A stretch of DNA of 64,000 nt, taken from the NCBI RefSeq assembly GCF_002119405.1, contig NZ_MTBG01000002.1, positions 157,209-221,208 on the forward strand, in the 5' to 3' direction. This stretch comes from Pseudoruegeria sp. SK021 (GTDB taxonomy: Bacteria; Pseudomonadota; Alphaproteobacteria; Rhodobacterales; Rhodobacteraceae). Below the pieces are notes generated by a model that worked only from the letters and a program-made list of their open reading frames with translations, ran no database searches and had not been told where the DNA came from. Both the position numbers and the translations under genes were made by a program. Positions 27,681-39,118 of the stretch are shown one piece after another; position 1 is the stretch's first letter; each line of letters opens with the position of its first letter.

Positions 27681-29587
27681 TCCCTATGCAGCGCGGCCTA
27701 GGCGTCTGTTACTACCCCGAACATTGGCCCGAAACCCAATGGCCAGAGGACGCCGCGCGCATGGTCGCGGCGGGCCTCACATGGGTGCGGATTGGCGAAT
27801 TTGCGTGGTCACGGCTGGAGCCTGAACCCGGCGTTCTGACCTTTGACTGGCTAGACCGCGCCATCGCCGTGCTGGCGAATGCCGGACTGAAGATCGTCTT
27901 GGGCACCCCCACAGCAACGCCGCCGCGCTGGCTGCTGCACAAACACCCCGACATGCTGGCGGTGGACCGCGAGGGACGCCCGCGCAAGTTTGGCTCGCGG
28001 CGGCACTATTGCTTCAGCCATCTTGGCTTTCGCGACGAATGCCGCCGCATCACCACCCTGCTGGCCGACCGCTATGGCCGCGATCCGCGCATTTGTGCAT
28101 GGCAGCTCGACAATGAATACGGCTGCCATGACACGGTGCTGTCGTGGTCCGAGGCCGCCCGCACCGGCTTTCGCGATTGGCTGGCCCAGCGCTATCAATC
28201 CGTCGACCACCTGAACCGCGCGTGGGGCAACGTGTTCTGGTCGATGGACTATGGCAGCTTCGATGACATCGACCTGCCCAATCTGACCGTGACCGAACCA
28301 AACCCGGCCCATGTCATGGCCTTCCGGCGCTATTCGTCGGATCAGGTCACAGCCTTCAACCGGGTCCAGACCGCCGTGCTGCACCGCCTCAGCGCCGCCC
28401 CCTTGCTGCACAACTATATGGGCCGGGTGACGGAGTTCGACCATTTCGACACGGGCGCTGATCTCGATATCGCCACATGGGACAGCTATCCCATGGGGTT
28501 TCTACTGGACCGGCTGGATGCGGATGAGGCGCATAAAGCCACCTATCTGCGCCAAGGCGACCCGGATTTTCAGGCGTTCCACCATGATCTCTATCGCGCC
28601 GTTGGCCGTGGCCGCTGGTGGGTGATCGAACAGCAACCCGGGCCGGTCAACTGGGCCCCGTGGAACCCGGCACCGCTGCCCGGCATGGTCCGCCTCTGGA
28701 CATGGGAGGCCTTCGCCCACGGCGCCGAAGCGGTCTGCTATTTCCGCTGGCGGCAGGCCCCCTTCGGGCAAGAACAACTGCACGCCGGATTGCTGCGCCC
28801 CGACAGTGTCGCAGCCCCGGCCTTGGCCGAAGCCGCCGAGGTCGCCCGAGAGTTGCAAGCGCTGCCCAATGTCGGCACCGCAACCGCCCGGGTGGCGCTG
28901 GTGTTTGACTATGCCTCGCAATGGGCATGGGAGACGCAGCCGCAGGGCGCGGATTTCGATTATTTCCGGCTGGTCTTCTCCGTCTATCGCGGTTTGCGCC
29001 GGGCCGGGCTGTCGGTGGACATCGTGCCGCCCGACACCGACCGGCTTCCGGCCTATGATCTGGTCTTCGCCCCCGGCATCATGACCCTGCCCGACAGTTT
29101 TCTGACCGCGCTGTCGTCCTTTGCCGGCACCGTGATCCTTGGCCCGCGCACCAATGCCCGCACGGCAGAGTTCGCCCTGCCCGACGGCTTGCCCCCTGCC
29201 TTGCCCGGCTTTGATCTGCGAATCACCCATCTAGAAAGCCTGCCGCCCACCGAAGCCTTGCCCGTGAATGGCGGCGGCAATGTCCGCCACTGGATGGAAC
29301 ACCTGGACGGCACCGTTCCCAGCACCCTCTGCCTGACTTCTGGCCTGCCGCTCCTGGCATCCGTCGGGCGCCAGCATTATCTGGCCGGATGGCCCGATGA
29401 CAGTTTGCTGGACCGCCTGATTGCCACCGCCTGTGCCACCGAAGGCATTCCACGGACCCCGGTGCCAGACGGGCTGCGCATCCGCGACAGCGACACGCAC
29501 CGGTTCTATTTCAACTACGGCCCGCACTCGGTGGTCTTCGACGGCATGGCCCTGCCCGCCGCCGGCGTCGCGATGCGGCCGCTCTGA
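27677..29587 (+). CDS. Beta-galactosidase, GH42
   Basis: A 636-residue cytoplasmic glycosidase that removes beta-linked galactose. The acid/base is Glu147 in WQLDNEYG and the nucleophile Glu318 in [11 protein letters not shown]. The opening [13 protein letters not shown] is the family signature. The GTG at 27677 overlaps the dgoA stop; an ATG at 27686 is the alternative. A 33-base tandem duplication covers the last codons and the stop, so the coding end was copied just downstream. Confidence 0.92.
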   Translation: MIPMQRGLGVCYYPEHWPETQWPEDAARMVAAGLTWVRIGEFAWSRLEPEPGVLTFDWLDRAIAVLANAGLKIVLGTPTATPPRWLLHKHPDMLAVDREGRPRKFGSRRHYCFSHLGFRDECRRITTLLADRYGRDPRICAWQLDNEYGCHDTVLSWSEAARTGFRDWLAQRYQSVDHLNRAWGNVFWSMDYGSFDDIDLPNLTVTEPNPAHVMAFRRYSSDQVTAFNRVQTAVLHRLSAAPLLHNYMGRVTEFDHFDTGADLDIATWDSYPMGFLLDRLDADEAHKATYLRQGDPDFQAFHHDLYRAVGRGRWWVIEQQPGPVNWAPWNPAPLPGMVRLWTWEAFAHGAEAVCYFRWRQAPFGQEQLHAGLLRPDSVAAPALAEAAEVARELQALPNVGTATARVALVFDYASQWAWETQPQGADFDYFRLVFSVYRGLRRAGLSVDIVPPDTDRLPAYDLVFAPGIMTLPDSFLTALSSFAGTVILGPRTNARTAEFALPDGLPPALPGFDLRITHLESLPPTEALPVNGGGNVRHWMEHLDGTVPSTLCLTSGLPLLASVGRQHYLAGWPDDSLLDRLIATACATEGIPRTPVPDGLRIRDSDTHRFYFNYGPHSVVFDGMALPAAGVAMRPL

Positions 29588-29628
29588 GGCGCAGCGGGCG
29601 TCGCGATGCGGCCGCTCTGAGGCGCAGC
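29564..29628 (+). repeat. 33-base tandem duplication at the end of the GH42 gene
   Basis: Bases 29564-29595 are repeated exactly at 29597-29628 (period 33). The unit encodes GVAMRPL, the stop codon and a few bases beyond. Because the first copy keeps the stop, the protein end is unchanged. It looks like recent replication slippage. Confidence 0.95.
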
Positions 29629-29755
29629 TGGCCCTGCTCACACCGCCCACGCCTCCCCCCTGCGGCCCCGCCATCCGGGCAATCGCCATCTGCGGTTGCC
29701 CGGCCCGACCTACAGCTTGACGCCGAAACCCGGTCTGATAGGGATAGCCGCAGGC

Positions 29756-29831
29756 GGGCCTGTAGCTCAACGGTTAGAGCAGAGCGCTCATAACGCTTTG
29801 GTTGGGGGTTCAAATCCCTCCGGGCCTACCA
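29756..29831 (+). tRNA. tRNA-Ile2 (anticodon CAT, lysidine type)
   Basis: A 76-base cloverleaf with encoded CCA. The anticodon loop CTCATAA gives CAT. I prefer tRNA-Ile2 over elongator Met because the acceptor stem has C4-G69 and C5-G68, the D loop is short (AACGGTTA) and the variable loop is TGGTT, all like ileX. TilS would modify C34 so that it reads AUA. Elongator tRNA-Met is the alternative. Confidence 0.85.
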
Positions 29832-29867
29832 CTGCCGCCGCACCTTCCCCGTCCCAAGGAGCCGCCG

Positions 29868-30266
29868 ATGCCTCAGCTCACCACCACAGCCGCCGAGATG
29901 GTGCGCGCCGCCCGCGCCCGCATTGACGAAGTCGCAACCCCCGACGCCATCGCCCTGATGGACAATCCCTCGGTGGTGTTCGTCGATCTGCGCGATGTCC
30001 GCGAACGCCACCGCAGCGGAAGCATCCCCGGCAGCGTTCATTGCCCGCGCGGCATGCTGGAGTTTTGGGTCGACCCCGACAGCCTCTATTTCAAGCCGAT
30101 CTTTGGCGAAGACCGCCGGTTCATCTTTCATTGCGCCTCGGGATGGCGGTCGGCCCTGTCGGTCGCCACCCTTCAGGACATGGGCTTTCAAGCGGCGCAT
30201 CTAAAGGACGGCTTTACCGGCTGGGTAGATCATGGCGGCCCGGTCGAGCGCGCGGAACCGACCTAG
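29868..30266 (+). CDS. Rhodanese-like sulfurtransferase
   Basis: A 132-residue single-domain rhodanese. The active-site loop is CASGWRS, with a persulfide-forming cysteine and the basic residue expected for thiosulfate or related sulfur donors. The VDLRDVRERHRSGSIPGSVH stretch is the conserved domain start. AAGGA seven bases before the ATG at 29868 fixes the start. It follows the tRNA by 36 bases. A role in sulfur trafficking is general to the family; no partner is evident. Confidence 0.9.
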   Translation: MPQLTTTAAEMVRAARARIDEVATPDAIALMDNPSVVFVDLRDVRERHRSGSIPGSVHCPRGMLEFWVDPDSLYFKPIFGEDRRFIFHCASGWRSALSVATLQDMGFQAAHLKDGFTGWVDHGGPVERAEPT

Positions 30267-30415
30267 CGCAGCGGGCGCACGCCAACGATTCCACCAAAAC
30301 ACCGGCCCCGGGGAAACTTTTTCACCCGCTCAGGCGTTTCCTTCTCACGTGCGCCCGATCCGGGGCTTGGCGCGCGGTTGCCCCGCCGTCCCGGCCAACG
30401 TGAGAGATATTCACC

Positions 30416-32092
30416 ATGCGTAGATTTCTGATGGCAACAACCGCGTGTCTGGCCGTGGCACAGCCCGGCTTGGCCAGCGATACAGCGTTGATCGTCGGCA
30501 ATGGCGATTACCGGGCTCTGGCGGATGTGACAGCGGGGGACGGGCTGATCGCCGCCGCCTCGTCGTTGTCCGGCAGCGGCCTGACCGTGATCGAAGCGCG
30601 GAATGCAACGGCGCGCGATCTGACCGCGCTGATGGACCAGTTGCAAGACAGCGCCACCACCTCGGACGGGGACATTCGCCCCGGCCGACTGGTGGTGCTG
30701 CTATCGGGGCGCTTTGTGACCTCGGGGCTGGACACATGGCTGTTGCCGGTGGATGCGCCGAAACTATCCCGGCTGACCGATCTGTCGCAAAACGCCCTGC
30801 CGCTGTCGACGGTTCTGGCCATCCTCGCCACCCAGCCCGGCCAAAGTCTTCTTGGATTGGCGACCGACGACGACCAACAGGCCGCCGGACCGTTCCTGAC
30901 GACCGGTCTTGGCCCGCTCGCCATTCCGCAAGGGGTGACGGTGATCTCTGGCACGGCCTCGGCGCTGGAACAACTGGCGACTGACACGCTGGGCCAACCG
31001 GGCGCCGCCATCGTGCCCGCAGCGACGGCGCTTGGCCTTACCGTTTCCGGCTACACCCCGCTGAGCCTGAGTTTTACGCCAAAGGCCCCTGACGCACCGG
31101 CAGAACGGCCCAAGCCGCCAGCCCCCGCGCTGTCGGACACCGAGCGCAGCTTCTGGGATCAAACCCGCACAGCGGACACGGAAACCGGCTATACCCGCTA
31201 TCTAGACCGCTACCCTGACGGTGCTTTCACCGCCGAGGCGACCCAAGCCCTAACCGAGATCCGATCAGAGCCAAATCGCAACGCACGACTGGCCGAAGAC
31301 CAGCTTGCCCTGTCCCAAGACGCCCGGCGTGAGGTGCAGCGCGATCTGTCCTTGCTCGAATTCAACCCCAAAGGCATCGACGGCATATTCGGCCCCGGCA
31401 GCCGCGCCGCCATCGCTGAATGGCAGCGCCGCAATGATGCCGAGCCCACCGGCTATCTGACCACAACCCAGATCGCCCGGTTGGACGGCCAAGCCGAACG
31501 CCGCGCCGCCCAGTTGGAAGCCGAAGCCGAAGCCCGCCGACTGGATCAAGAACGGCAAGACCGCGCCTTCTGGCAGGAAACCGGCGCCATTGGCGATGAG
31601 GCAGGCCTGCGCGCCTATCTCAAACGTTATCCCGACGGGATCCACGTGGACGATGCCACCGCCGCATTGGCCGAGATCGAAGAGGCCAAGCTGGCCAAAG
31701 TCGCGGGTCAAGAGCGCAAGCTTTGGGACAGCACTCGCAAGACCGACACCGCCCAAGCCTATCAGGCGTATCTCAAAGCCTTCCCCCAAGGTGCTTTTGC
31801 CGCCGAAGCCGACACCCGACTGGCTGAATTGAAGGCCGCCGATGCCCAGTCAGCGGAACTCAGCGCCGCCGCTGCCGCCGAGGCCGCCCTGCAACTTCCC
31901 GGATTCACCAAGCAGATCCTTGAACAGCGCCTCGCGGCCCTGAACCTCGATCCCGGTGCGGTGGACGGCACCTTCGACGCCGACACTCGCCGCGCCTTGC
32001 GCCGCTATCAAACCGCGCGGGACCTGCCCGCCACCGGCTATGTCAATCAGGCCACTATCGTGCGGTTGCTGGCGGACGCCGTCGGACAATAG
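30416..32092 (+). CDS. Secreted pseudo-caspase with two peptidoglycan-binding domains
   Basis: A 558-residue exported protein. Residues 1-20 form a signal peptide. Residues 21-220 follow the caspase-like (peptidase C14) fold, opening DTALIVGNGDY, but the catalytic histidine position reads LLSGRF (Arg99) and the expected DACR strand reads LLGLATDDD, so the His-Cys pair is lost. Three similar 40-residue repeats (about 243-283, 382-424, 433-473) each start with an aromatic-rich F/LW motif and contain YL..[YF]P.G. Between and after them lie two peptidoglycan-binding domains (about 302-355 and 498-553; VDGTFDADTRRALRRYQ). I infer a periplasmic cell-wall-bound scaffold or sensor. Confidence 0.75.
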   Translation: MRRFLMATTACLAVAQPGLASDTALIVGNGDYRALADVTAGDGLIAAASSLSGSGLTVIEARNATARDLTALMDQLQDSATTSDGDIRPGRLVVLLSGRFVTSGLDTWLLPVDAPKLSRLTDLSQNALPLSTVLAILATQPGQSLLGLATDDDQQAAGPFLTTGLGPLAIPQGVTVISGTASALEQLATDTLGQPGAAIVPAATALGLTVSGYTPLSLSFTPKAPDAPAERPKPPAPALSDTERSFWDQTRTADTETGYTRYLDRYPDGAFTAEATQALTEIRSEPNRNARLAEDQLALSQDARREVQRDLSLLEFNPKGIDGIFGPGSRAAIAEWQRRNDAEPTGYLTTTQIARLDGQAERRAAQLEAEAEARRLDQERQDRAFWQETGAIGDEAGLRAYLKRYPDGIHVDDATAALAEIEEAKLAKVAGQERKLWDSTRKTDTAQAYQAYLKAFPQGAFAAEADTRLAELKAADAQSAELSAAAAAEAALQLPGFTKQILEQRLAALNLDPGAVDGTFDADTRRALRRYQTARDLPATGYVNQATIVRLLADAVGQ

Positions 32093-32103
32093 CCTCGTCA
32101 AGG

Positions 32104-32137
32104 GCGCACCGGGGGTCACACCCCGCCCCCGGTGCGC
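32104..32137. terminator. Strong stem-loop between convergent genes
   Basis: GCGCACCGGGGG (32104-32115) pairs perfectly with CCCCCGGTGCGC (32126-32137) around a ten-base loop. No T run follows on either side. It separates the pseudo-caspase gene from the end of ureC and probably limits read-through in both directions. Confidence 0.6.
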
Positions 32138-32148
32138 GGCTAACGCGA

Positions 32149-33858
<1,710 letters not shown>

Positions 33859-34040
33859 GGATCGGTTCCAGAGCTGAGACGACAATTGCCGCTACCAGAC
33901 ACAATCCCGCCCGGCCCTGCAAGGTTCGGCCCCTCATTTGGCCCAGCATCCGTGCAGATTGCCAGAAATTCAGGCAGTATCGACGGCTTCGGACCCGCCC
34001 ACAGGCCCAGCGCCGTCTCCCGCGCCGCAACCATCAGGAC

Positions 34041-34373
34041 TTAGCCCAGTGACGGGTCACCCTGCGACAGGCGTTGAACGTTGGATTTTGTCTTGCTGCG
34101 CAGCGGCTCAATTGCCGCGCTCATGACACGGTCCGGGCTCTTGCCGCTCATCACCGCCTGAAAGGCCGAGGACACGGATTCGGTAAACGCCACATGCTTT
34201 TCGCTGATCATGCGTTCGTTTTCATCGGGATGCACCGCCCAAAGACCGGACATCCCCAACAAACGGTACATGATGACGGATTGAGATTCGATGCCGAGCG
34301 TGACCATTTCACCGCTTACACGCATGAAGTTGAACGGATCGGATGTAGCGACGACTGGGAAGAACGGGAACAT
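34041..34373 (-). CDS. Small phasin-like ('antifreeze'-type) protein inside the urease operon
   Basis: A 110-residue protein of the group often labelled antifreeze protein in Rhodobacterales. The label is misleading: the helical pattern (FMRVSGEMVTLGIESQSVIMYRLLGM...W) and the C-terminal basic stretch resemble phasins that coat polyhydroxyalkanoate granules. AGAGGTG six bases before the ATG at 34373 sets the start. It shares its core motif with the neighbouring gene, so the two are probable paralogs. It lies between ureB and ureC. Function not established. Confidence 0.6.
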   Translation of the reverse strand: MFPFFPVVATSDPFNFMRVSGEMVTLGIESQSVIMYRLLGMSGLWAVHPDENERMISEKHVAFTESVSSAFQAVMSGKSPDRVMSAAIEPLRSKTKSNVQRLSQGDPSLG

Positions 34374-34520
34374 GGACACCTCTGGTTACGCCAATCCTGT
34401 GTCCCCAAACGATAGCCTAAAAAATCGAGATTCCCAGTCGAGACAGAGATTTATTTATTTTTGATGACTTTTAGCGGCGAAATGCACCGGTTCCCCGATG
34501 CATTTCAAGGCACTTCAGCC

Positions 34521-35336
34521 TCAGCGTTTCAGCGGGGCTGTGCCGGTGGACGACGCCGCTGGCGGGGTCCGATCATCGGGTGCGGCCGCTGCCGATTGCG
34601 GCGCGCTGGCGAAGATCGGTGCCTTGGTCTCGTCCGTCGTCACCGATTGCGCAGCGGCCTCAGTAGGTTGGCTCGCCTTACCACCCGCAGGTGCCTCGAC
34701 TGCCTTCTGCGGGGCCACCTTCGGCGCCGTCACGGCCGGTTCACTCGCCGCGGTCTTGGTCTCGGCCCCGGTTTCGACTGCAGCCTTGCTGTCTGCCTTT
34801 GTATTAGGCGCATCCGCCACACGCGGTTTGGATGCCGTACGCGCAGCCGTCGAACCCGTCGGCGACGCTGTGCTGGCCGCTGTTGGCGCCGAGGTCGCAG
34901 CACGTGCCGCTGTCTTTGTGCGTGTCGTGCGGCGCACCGCCCGTGCCGGTTTCGCGGCAGGTTTGTCCGCAGCCTTGGCAGGCGGGGTCACTGCGACCTT
35001 AGCGGCAACCGGCGCGGCGGTTGTTTTTGCCGCGTCTGGCACGGCGGTTGTCTCTGCCACGTCCGATGCTGCGGTCTTGGCAACCGGCGCGGCCTTTTTG
35101 ACCACCCGCACCGGCGCATCGATCGTCGCCACCGGCGGCGTCACCGACCGCAATGCGGGTCGGCTGGCCGGTTTCGGCACAATGGCGCCACCCTTATGAT
35201 CCTTGGCCGACAGCGCGGCATGATCCCAACCGGGCATCATCCGCAGCATCTTCAAGGTCATATCCATCTGCGTATTCGCAGCGCGGATCCAGATTTCCAT
35301 GCCGTTCCGCCAGAAATCGATCGGTGTTTTCATCAT
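34521..35336 (-). CDS. Phasin-like protein with long Ala/Pro/Lys-rich, histone-like tail
   Basis: A 271-residue protein. Residues 1-45 carry a helical core (FWRNGMEIWIRAANTQMDMT ... MLRMMPGW) similar to the neighbouring small protein. The remaining 200 residues are low-complexity Ala, Pro, Thr, Lys and Arg, with a basic stretch around AKPARAVRRTTRTKTAARAA. The layout recalls PhaF of Pseudomonas, where a phasin head joins a DNA-binding histone-like tail; that is analogy only. GGAG nine bases before the first of two ATGs at 35336 sets the start. It sits 54 bases after ureB. Confidence 0.6.
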   Translation of the reverse strand: MMKTPIDFWRNGMEIWIRAANTQMDMTLKMLRMMPGWDHAALSAKDHKGGAIVPKPASRPALRSVTPPVATIDAPVRVVKKAAPVAKTAASDVAETTAVPDAAKTTAAPVAAKVAVTPPAKAADKPAAKPARAVRRTTRTKTAARAATSAPTAASTASPTGSTAARTASKPRVADAPNTKADSKAAVETGAETKTAASEPAVTAPKVAPQKAVEAPAGGKASQPTEAAAQSVTTDETKAPIFASAPQSAAAAPDDRTPPAASSTGTAPLKR

Positions 35337-35390
35337 CAGTCTGAACTCCAGTTCTGGGAGGCGCGGCACATCCTGCCCGCATCCATCAAC

Positions 35391-35702
35391 TTAGGTATCG
35401 AGGGCCCCCATGACACCTGCATTAAATCCAAAAACCCGCCGCGCCCCCGCATAGGGCACCAAAGTCACCTCCCGCGTCTGTCCCGGCTCGAACCGCACCG
35501 CCGTCCCCGCCGCAATATCTAACCGCAGCCCCCGGGCGGCGGCACGATCAAAGTCCAGCGCGCCGTTGGTTTCGGCAAAATGATAGTGGCTGCCGACCTG
35601 CACCGGCCGGTCACCAGTATTGGCCACCCGCAACACGGTCACGGATGCGCCTGAATTCAACTCAATCTCGCCCTCACGGGTCAGTACTTCACCGGGAATC
35701 AT
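35391..35702 (-). CDS. ureB: Urease beta subunit
   Basis: A 103-residue structural subunit of the urease trimer. The opening [16 protein letters not shown] and the central [11 protein letters not shown] are family hallmarks. It lies 11 bases after ureA, so the two are translated from one transcript. The gene that normally follows, ureC, is displaced by two phasin-like genes. Confidence 0.96.
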   Translation of the reverse strand: MIPGEVLTREGEIELNSGASVTVLRVANTGDRPVQVGSHYHFAETNGALDFDRAAARGLRLDIAAGTAVRFEPGQTREVTLVPYAGARRVFGFNAGVMGALDT

Positions 35703-35713
35703 GACGGACCCTC

Positions 35714-36016
35714 CTATCGGATCGGATGGTGAACGGTAACCAGTTTGGTGCCGTCCGGAAATGTGGCCTCGACCTGCACATCATGGATCATCTCGGCAAT
35801 CCCTTCCATACATTGGTTTGCCGCAACCACATGTGCCCCGGCATCCATCAACTCTGCCACCGACCGGCCATCGCGGGCGCCTTCGACCACGAAATCGGTG
35901 ATCAGGGCGATGGCTTCGGGATGGTTCAACTTCACGCCCCGCTGCAAACGCCCGCGCGCCACCATGGCGGCCAAGCTGATCAGAAGCTTATCTTTCTCAC
36001 GTGGTGTCAGATTCAT
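35714..36016 (-). CDS. ureA: Urease gamma subunit
   Basis: A 100-residue structural subunit. [20 protein letters not shown] opens it, and the conserved [11 protein letters not shown] and [20 protein letters not shown] segments are intact. It lies 22 bases after ureD and 11 before ureB. Confidence 0.97.
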   Translation of the reverse strand: MNLTPREKDKLLISLAAMVARGRLQRGVKLNHPEAIALITDFVVEGARDGRSVAELMDAGAHVVAANQCMEGIAEMIHDVQVEATFPDGTKLVTVHHPIR

Positions 36017-36038
36017 GATATCACAAAGTCCTGTAGGT

Positions 36039-36896
36039 TCAAAGTTGCCAGACCCGCGGCAGCGGACCCGCGCAGAGCAGGTGCAGACACTCCGCCACCA
36101 GTCGGCGCAGCGTAAAGGCGTCCTGCGACAACGCCCGCATCACCAGTTTCCCGTCCCAGCCCGAGGCCGCCGCCTCGATCTCTGGTCCGGCCTCAGCCAA
36201 CCGCGCCCGCAGCGCCGTCAGCGCATCTTCCGCGCCGGGCCCGGCGACGCAAATCGTACTCAGCGCCAGCCCCGCCCCCAGAACCGCCGCCCCGCTGCGC
36301 CGGGCAAGGCTCTCGGCCGTCAGGCAAAGCGGCTCCAGAAAGATCGGTCGCCCGTCCCGGCGCACCTCGCGCCAGTCGCGCACCGTCACATCGTGCAGCT
36401 GCTCGCCCATGGCGGCCCGGCCCAGCACCAGCGTCTCGGCCATGACCAAACGCGCATCCCCGGACAGATCGACCACAGTGCGCCGCGCCAAATGCGCCCG
36501 CTCGAACACAATCGTTTCTTGCGGCAACCAATGCAGCCCGCCGCCCGCGCCCACCCGCAACGTCACGTCCAGCCGCGCCGGATCGCCCAGACTGGCATAG
36601 GCGCGCTCGGCGGTCTGGGTTGTCGCGGTAACCGCAGCCCCCTCTCCGACCTCCAGCTCAAACCGCAGATGGTCGCCCCCCGTCAGCCCGCCTGCGGTGT
36701 TCAGAAACACCAGCTCAGGCCGCGCCCGGTGGGTCCGGGGCAACATCGCCTTGGCCGAGCCGCTTTGATGCAGGTTGCCCAGCACCACCGCCCCGTCCCG
36801 CAGGTCAAAGGACGCATAGGCCCGTCCGCGGGTGCGCTGATGCGGTGCAGCGCGGCCCGGCCCGGTGCAGGGACGGGCGCCATGATCATCAAGCAT
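36039..36896 (-). CDS. ureD: Urease accessory protein UreD
   Basis: A 285-residue scaffold that binds apo-urease and receives nickel through UreF and UreG. The segment [20 protein letters not shown] and the [10 protein letters not shown] motif are conserved. It is the first gene of the structural urease operon, divergent from pyrC across 187 bases that must hold both promoters. The start is taken as the ATG at 36896; it is not fixed by a clear ribosome site. Confidence 0.93.
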   Translation of the reverse strand: MLDDHGARPCTGPGRAAPHQRTRGRAYASFDLRDGAVVLGNLHQSGSAKAMLPRTHRARPELVFLNTAGGLTGGDHLRFELEVGEGAAVTATTQTAERAYASLGDPARLDVTLRVGAGGGLHWLPQETIVFERAHLARRTVVDLSGDARLVMAETLVLGRAAMGEQLHDVTVRDWREVRRDGRPIFLEPLCLTAESLARRSGAAVLGAGLALSTICVAGPGAEDALTALRARLAEAGPEIEAAASGWDGKLVMRALSQDAFTLRRLVAECLHLLCAGPLPRVWQL

Positions 36897-37083
36897 CGAA
36901 GCAGGTCCCCTGTGCCCAAAAAGAGTTGATTTGTCCTAGCCCCTCCCTTCGACGCATTTCAACGACCAATGGGCCGATTTGCCTGCCGGACGGCCAGTTC
37001 CGACCCCAAATGATCGATTGTTAGGCACTCTCACCCCGCAAGAGCCTCTAGCCACTGCGCCCGGCATTGTATAATCCACCGCC

Positions 37084-38127
37084 ATGACCCGCACCCTGAC
37101 CCTCCGCCGCCCCGATGACTGGCATTTGCACTTGCGCGATGGCGCCATGCTGCGCGCCGTCTTGCCTGAAACCTCCCGCCACTTTGGCCGGGCCATTGTG
37201 ATGCCAAATCTGGTGCCGCCGGTGGTGACCGCTGCCGATGCCGTCGCCTATCGCGACCGCATCCTCGCGGCCCTGCCCGAGGGCGCAGAGTTCACCCCGC
37301 TGATGACGCTCTATCTGACCGAGACCACCGATCCGGCCGATCTGCGCGCGGCCGCCCAGTCCGGTCTGATCACCGCCGTCAAGCTGTACCCTGCTGGCGC
37401 CACCACCAATTCAGCCTCTGGCGTGCGCGACTTCGACAAGGTCATGGCCGTGCTCGAGACGATGGCCGAGATCGACCTGCCGCTCTGCGTGCATGGCGAA
37501 GTGACCGACCCGGCCATCGACATCTTCGACCGTGAGGCCGTGTTCATCGACACCGTCCTTGATCCGCTGCGCCGCCGGGTCCCTGATCTGCGCGTGGTAA
37601 TGGAACATATCACCACCTCGGACGGCGTTGACTACGTCTCGGCCCAACCCGACGGCAAAATGGGCGCGACCATCACCACCCACCACCTAATTATCGACCG
37701 GAACCATATTCTGGTCGGCGGGATCAAGCCGCATTACTATTGCCTGCCAGTGGCCAAGCGCGCCCGCCACCGCGATGCGCTGGTCGCCGCCGCCATCTCG
37801 GGCGATGCGCGCTTCTTCCTTGGTACCGACAGCGCCCCCCATACCGATCCGAACAAACTCAGCGTCTGTGGCTGCGCCGGGGTCTTTTCCGCCAGCAACA
37901 CCATGTCCTGTCTGGCCGAGGTCTTTGACCGTGCCGGTGCCTTGGACAAGCTGGAAGGCTTCAGCAGCCTGAATGGCCCCGCCTTCTACGGGCTGGCGCC
38001 AAACACCGCGACGCTGACCCTGACCCATGGCGATCCGGTCAGCTACCCCGCTCACATCCAGACCGAGGACGGGCCGGTTACCCTGTTCGACCCCGGATTT
38101 CCGCTCCATTGGCGCGTTGCGTCCTGA
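37084..38127 (+). CDS. pyrC: Dihydroorotase (class II)
   Basis: A 347-residue enzyme of pyrimidine synthesis that closes carbamoyl aspartate to dihydroorotate. The zinc-binding WHLHLRDG, the carbamylated lysine in [13 protein letters not shown], the VHGEV and MEHITT histidines and the catalytic Asp in GTDSAPH are all present. It is followed 31 bases later by pyrE, another gene of the same pathway. Confidence 0.96.
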   Translation: MTRTLTLRRPDDWHLHLRDGAMLRAVLPETSRHFGRAIVMPNLVPPVVTAADAVAYRDRILAALPEGAEFTPLMTLYLTETTDPADLRAAAQSGLITAVKLYPAGATTNSASGVRDFDKVMAVLETMAEIDLPLCVHGEVTDPAIDIFDREAVFIDTVLDPLRRRVPDLRVVMEHITTSDGVDYVSAQPDGKMGATITTHHLIIDRNHILVGGIKPHYYCLPVAKRARHRDALVAAAISGDARFFLGTDSAPHTDPNKLSVCGCAGVFSASNTMSCLAEVFDRAGALDKLEGFSSLNGPAFYGLAPNTATLTLTHGDPVSYPAHIQTEDGPVTLFDPGFPLHWRVAS

Positions 38128-38158
38128 TTTCCTTCCCTTCCAGTAGAAAGACCAGACC

Positions 38159-38833
38159 ATGATTCCCAGCTCGTTCCCGGACAAGGCCGAAATGGCCCGT
38201 CTCACTGCCCGCATGCTGCTGGAGATCAAGGCAGTGGATTTCAACGCCGCCGAACCCTTCATCTATTCCTCGGGCCTGCCCGGACCGACCTATGTCGATT
38301 GCCGCAAGCTGATCAGCTTTCCTCGGATTCGCGGCACCCTGATGGATTTCCTGACCTGCACCGTCCTGCGCGATGCCGGTTTCGAAGCCTTCGACAATGT
38401 TGCAGGCGGCGAAACCGCGGGCATCCCGTTCGCGGCGCTGGTGGCCGAACGCATGGGCCTACCCATGACCTATATCCGCAAAAAGCCCAAAGGCTATGGC
38501 CGCAATGCCCGCATTGAGGGCGTCATGACCGAAGGCCAGCGGGTCTTGTTGGTGGAAGACCTGACCACCGATGGCGGGTCCAAGATCAGCTTCGTCAATG
38601 CCATCCGTGAGACCGGCGCAAGCTGCGCCCATACCGCCGTCATCTTCTATTACGGCATCTTCCCGGACACCGAGAAAACCTTGGGCGATCACGGCGTCAC
38701 CCTGCATTCGCTCTGCACGTGGCATGACGTGCTGGCCGAAGCCAAGGTCAGCGCGGCCTTCGACACCGCCACCTTGACCGAGGTCGAAGCCTTCCTGAAC
38801 GACCCGCGCGGCTGGCAAGCGGCCCGCGCCTGA
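38159..38833 (+). CDS. pyrE: Orotate phosphoribosyltransferase
   Basis: A 224-residue enzyme that joins orotate to PRPP. The PRPP loop is [14 protein letters not shown], and the [12 protein letters not shown] segment is the flexible catalytic loop. The pyrC-pyrE order makes a small pyrimidine operon. Confidence 0.95.
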   Translation: MIPSSFPDKAEMARLTARMLLEIKAVDFNAAEPFIYSSGLPGPTYVDCRKLISFPRIRGTLMDFLTCTVLRDAGFEAFDNVAGGETAGIPFAALVAERMGLPMTYIRKKPKGYGRNARIEGVMTEGQRVLLVEDLTTDGGSKISFVNAIRETGASCAHTAVIFYYGIFPDTEKTLGDHGVTLHSLCTWHDVLAEAKVSAAFDTATLTEVEAFLNDPRGWQAARA

Positions 38834-39024
38834 TCCCAATCCGCGCCGGTGAGTCGCAGATCCCGCACTGGCATTGCCCGATCTTCGGGCAATGCCGCAG
38901 ATGACGCCGCGGTCCTCGCCAACCGGCCAAGGTTTTTCCGCGCCGCCCAATGCCCGAACCACCCAGATGTTGACGAACCGCTACGACATAGCGCAAGATA
39001 AGCTGCGCACAGGTCATACTCAGG

Positions 39025-39085
39025 TTATCCACAGGGTTATACAGGTTGCCCCGGCGCGGCGATAAAGTTACTCGGTTTCTCCACA
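39025..39085. promoter_or_regulatory. DnaA-box-like cluster upstream of dnaB
   Basis: TTATCCACA at 39025-39033 is an exact match to the classic DnaA box. TTATACAGG (39037-39045) and TTCTCCACA (39077-39085) are near matches. All lie within 95 bases before the dnaB start in a 285-base spacer with no gene. DnaA control of dnaB transcription is plausible; it is not evidence of an origin. Confidence 0.5.
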
Positions 39086-39118
39086 ACAGGCACAAGAACG
39101 TGCCACGCGGGAGCAGGC

